This document shows, piece after piece, positions 58,050 through 58,249 of a stretch of DNA of 58,249 bases. The stretch lies in the NCBI GenBank assembly GCA_023246415.1, contig JAHFIK010000002.1, positions 1-58,249 on the forward strand, in the 5' to 3' direction. The translations under genes were made by a program, and so were the position numbers. Positions within the stretch are counted from its first letter, which is position 1. The number at the start of each line of letters is the position of its first letter. The notes below the pieces were generated by a model. That model was not told the DNA's origin and did not search any database. It saw nothing but the letters and a program-made list of their open reading frames with translations. The DNA is from Candidatus Uhrbacteria bacterium. GTDB taxonomy: Bacteria; Patescibacteriota; Patescibacteriia; 2-12-FULL-60-25.

Positions 58050-58249
58050 ATGTCACGCGATTATTACGATATTCTCGGCATCTCAAAGAGTGCGAGTGCA
58101 GATGAAATAAAAAAGGCCTTTCGGAAAAAGGCGCATGAATTGCATCCAGATAAAGGCGGTGATGAAAAAGCGTTCAAGGAGGTGAATGAGGCGTACCAGG
58201 TGTTGGGGAGTCCTGAGAAACGGGCAACGTACGATCAATTTGGAAAAGC
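58050..58249 (+). CDS. dnaJ: Chaperone DnaJ, 5' part
   Basis: The first 66 codons run to the window edge. 'MSRDYYDILGISKSASADEI' and the HPDKGG tripeptide that stimulates DnaK ATPase identify a J domain, followed by 'YQVLGSPEKRATYDQFGK'. Whether the G/F-rich, zinc and C-terminal domains follow cannot be seen. It completes the hrcA-grpE-dnaK-dnaJ set, 9 nt after the preceding gene. Confidence 0.93.
   Translation, partial: MSRDYYDILGISKSASADEIKKAFRKKAHELHPDKGGDEKAFKEVNEAYQVLGSPEKRATYDQFGK

Overview
The window looks like chromosomal DNA from a Candidate Phyla Radiation (Patescibacteria) bacterium, possibly from the Uhrbacteria/Magasanikbacteria neighbourhood; that placement is an inference from gene content. 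Supporting signs are a compact coding layout with many 4-nt ATGA overlaps, an RNA polymerase alpha subunit without its C-terminal domain, a minimal alanyl-tRNA synthetase, a short HrcA, a PriA that has lost its ATPase motifs, a VirD4/TraG-like ATPase with no conjugation genes, and many strong promoters that sit almost on the start codon. UGA is used as an ordinary stop codon, so this is not a code-25 lineage (Gracilibacteria/SR1). Base composition is roughly half G+C. No transposase, integrase, phage gene or CRISPR array was seen.

Layout. 1-2050: DUF2000-like, ASCH/DUF3850 and MazG-like small proteins, then yvcK. 2051-2993: a mostly non-coding stretch with a minus-strand promoter and one doubtful minus-strand ORF. 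2994-5935: secD-secF, with parvulin domains built into SecD. 6099-10247: a membrane protein and a VirD4/TraG-like ATPase. 10286-16982: an alpha/beta hydrolase, uppP, a D,D-carboxypeptidase, mnmA, a 2-TM protein and alaS. 17052-21059: infA-rpmJ-rpsM-rpsK-rpsD-rpoA-rplQ-rplM-rpsI, closed by a clean terminator. 21165-26916: surface glycan locus (Wzx-like flippase, two glycosyltransferases, a glycosyltransferase/Wzy-like fusion). 26991-28301: an unrecognised helical protein. 33820-28381 (minus strand): a secreted lysozyme-like protein, a LigB/MEMO-like protein, degenerate priA, def and fmt. 33897-39563: a GT39-like membrane glycosyltransferase, an extracytoplasmic beta-rich protein, a small membrane protein, rmlB and rmlA. 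39619-42997: PEGA/propeller protein, S41 protease, Nudix hydrolase. 43100-44746: pyrG. 45100-44819 (minus): rpmA. 45207-49118: NifU-like protein, membrane protein, mraY, ftsW, murG. 50379-49189 (minus): lipoprotein serine protease; then tRNA-Lys(UUU). 50664-52479: glycosyltransferase and a translin-family protein. 52571-58249: hrcA-grpE-hsp20-dnaK-HD hydrolase-membrane protein-dnaJ behind a perfect CIRCE operator.

How it fits together. The genes serve a small walled cell that exports and folds envelope proteins (SecDF-parvulin, CtpA, HtrA-like protease), makes peptidoglycan (UppP, MraY, FtsW, MurG, D,D-carboxypeptidase) and decorates its surface with a rhamnose-type glycan (RmlA, RmlB, Wzx, Wzy, glycosyltransferases). 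Translation and transcription parts are trimmed to core domains.

Most unusual points: (1) short tandem repeats of 7 or 8 bp at four places, one forming the predicted 5' UTR of alaS and one lying inside an ORF exactly at the junction of a glycosyltransferase and a Wzy-like polymerase, where a copy-number change would shift the frame; (2) SecD carrying one clear and one degenerate parvulin domain in its periplasmic part; (3) an apparently ATPase-dead PriA; (4) a bacterial translin-family protein; (5) a widespread leaderless or near-leaderless promoter design.
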